NCBI RefSeq assembly: GCF_963662255.1 | Contig: NW_026912215.1 | Span: forward strand, 1 to 64,000 | Direction: 5' to 3' | From: Cinclus cinclus | Taxonomy: Eukaryota; Chordata; Aves; Passeriformes; Cinclidae | DNA length: 64,000 nt | Shown: in pieces, positions 63,001 to 64,000 of the stretch | How positions within the stretch are numbered: position 1 is the first letter of the stretch | How the letters are laid out: each line of letters begins with the position of its first letter | Translations under genes and position numbers: made by a program | Notes under the pieces: model-generated | Told to the model about the DNA's origin: nothing | Databases searched by the model: none | What the model saw: only the letters and a program-made list of their open reading frames with translations

Positions 63001-64000
63001 GAAGGCCAAGAATCAAATGGTTCATTGTAAGACCAAGTGGCCTAAAAGGGCTTGGAATGCATTGTGACACCACAGAGGTTAAGAGAAGCCAGGAACCATT
63101 GTGACCCAATGCAGGCTAACAATCTAATGATCCCTTGTGGCACCAGGGGGTATAAAAAGGGCCAGGGATGGATTGTTACAGCACGGGGACCAATAGAAGC
63201 AAGGATCTATTATGCCACCGTGGAGGCCAAGAATCAAATGATTCATTGTGTCATCAAGTGGCCTAAAAGGGCATGGGATGCATTGTGACACCACAGGGGT
63301 TAGGATGAAGCAAGGATCCATTGTGACCCAATGGAGGCTAATAATCCCAGGATCCCATTTGACACCAGGGGGCGTAAAAGGGCCAGGGATGGATTGTTAC
63401 AGCACGGGGACCAATAGAAGCAAGGATCTATTATGCCACCATGGAGGCCAAGAATCAAATAATTCATTGTGACATCAAGTGGCCTAAAAGGGCATGGGAT
63501 GCATTGTGACAACACAGGGGTTAAGAGAAGCAAGGATCCATTGTGACCCAATGGAGGCTAACAATCTAATGATCCCTTGTGACACCAATGGGCCTAAAAG
63601 GGGCAGGGATGTATTGTGAAAGCATGGGGCCCAATTAAAACCTGGTACAATTACGCCACCATGGAGGCCAAGAATCAAATGATTCATTGTGATATCAAGT
63701 GGCCTAAAAGGGCATGGGATGCATTGTGACACCACAGGGGTTAAGAGAAGCAAGGAACCATTGTGACCCAATGTAGGCTAACAATCTAAGAATCCCTTTT
63801 GACAACAGGGGGCGCAAAAGGACCACGGATGAACTCTGACAGCATGGAGAGCTATAGAAACAAGGAACCATTATGACACCATGAAGGCCAAGAATCAAAT
63901 GGTTCATTGTAAGACCAAGTGGCCTAAAAGGGCTTGGAATGCATTGTGACACCACAGAGGTTAAGAGAAGCAAGGAACCATTGTGACCCAATGCAGGCTA
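57083..64000 (+). repeat. 42-monomer superblock, copy 2 (truncated by the window end)
   Basis: Nearly identical to 47831-54748. The differences I found on a partial check are TTAAAA for TTTAAA near 57473, GGGCCTAAAAGG for GGGCATAAAAGG near 58086, AACACGG for AACATGG near 59455 and AGAAACAAG for AGAAGCAAG near 62095. About four changes in 6.9 kb implies very recent copying, or an assembly duplication. The copy runs off the end of the window. Confidence 0.83.

Larger units (their letters stand above)
1..64000 (+). repeat. Satellite DNA array, about 290 head-to-tail monomers of about 220 bp
   Basis: The same 220-bp sequence recurs without a break from the first base to the last. Landmarks such as GATTCATTGTGACATCAAG and GGGATGCATTGTGAC return every 219-221 bp, always on the + strand, so no inversion is present. 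64000/220.3 gives about 290 monomers; both ends of the window fall inside the array. I found no unique sequence, transposon, microsatellite tract or gene between monomers. Monomers differ by substitutions and rare single-base indels and fall into recurring classes, which makes this a higher-order-repeat satellite. Known satellites of this kind occupy centromeric or pericentromeric heterochromatin, but location and function here are inference. I do not recognise the family. Confidence 0.98.

Noticed and set aside
1..64000. CRISPR array, because of about 37-bp direct repeats
   Set aside because: There are no unique spacers between the 37-bp units; units abut and diverge together, and the array lies in a higher-order satellite.
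1..64000. 5S rRNA or tRNA gene cluster, because of the 110-bp half-repeat
   Set aside because: I found no 5S-like internal promoter or tRNA A/B box and no cloverleaf potential; the half-repeat itself breaks down into 37-bp units.
1..64000. Telomeric or simple-sequence repeats
   Set aside because: No TTAGGG run or mono-, di- or trinucleotide tract is present. TTAGGATG at the junction variant is a single unit, not a repeat.
1..64000. Inverted monomers or palindromic array arms
   Set aside because: All landmark strings read in the + orientation throughout; I found no switch of strand.

Overview
The whole 64-kb window is a single uninterrupted array of satellite DNA. I see no gene, no RNA gene, no transposable-element insertion and no unique flanking sequence. 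About 290 monomers of 220 bp (219-221 bp) run head to tail in one orientation from base 1 to base 64000. This points to a eukaryotic chromosome in centromeric, pericentromeric or other satellite heterochromatin. Paired variants such as acgcc/atgcc, ccgtgg/ccatgg and cacggg/catggg look like CpG decay, which suggests a genome with CpG methylation, most likely a vertebrate. I do not recognise the satellite family or the species.

The array is nested on several scales. (1) The basic unit is about 37 bp and starts with a version of CATTGTGAC. (2) Three units (37+36+37 or 37+37+36, depending on phase) form a half-monomer of about 110 bp. (3) Two diverged halves, about 79% identical when aligned by hand, form the 220-bp monomer. 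(4) Monomers fall into recurring classes, which I call A (221 bp, carries TATAAAAA), B (carries aaaacctggtac), C (carries gggggcgcaaaagg and ttgtaagacc), D (carries attgttacagcacaggg) and E (carries taataatcccagg). The commonest order is B-C-A, a trimer of 661 bp. (5) Runs of trimers with inserted, lost or swapped monomers were copied as superblocks. The offsets seen are 660, 882, 1323, 1984, 2643, 2866, 5065, 6609, 7711/7272, 8151 and 9252 bp, each a whole number of monomers.

Layout: 1-8.2 kb holds a 23-monomer (5065 bp) block and the start of its repeat. 7.4-10.0 kb holds a tandem 6-mer. 10.0-12.8 kb is a mosaic with a 3-mer duplication. 12.7-17.6 kb holds two copies of a 12-mer (2643 bp). 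17.2-18.8 kb holds a 4-mer duplication. 18.8-27.0 kb contains 13-mer and 9-mer spaced blocks. 27.0-45.9 kb holds three successive copies of a 35-monomer block; the later copies have lost whole monomers. 45.9-64.0 kb is the most homogeneous part: about 6.9 kb ending at 54.75 kb recurs almost unchanged as the last 6.9 kb of the window.

Every open reading frame in the window is a by-product of the repeat. 220 and 661 both leave remainder 1 on division by 3, so the same short frame reappears in a rotated phase in each monomer and never joins into a longer one. The points of interest are the layered architecture, the visible record of unequal exchange and conversion, the TATA-bearing monomer class and the short dyad and factor-like motifs repeated hundreds of times.
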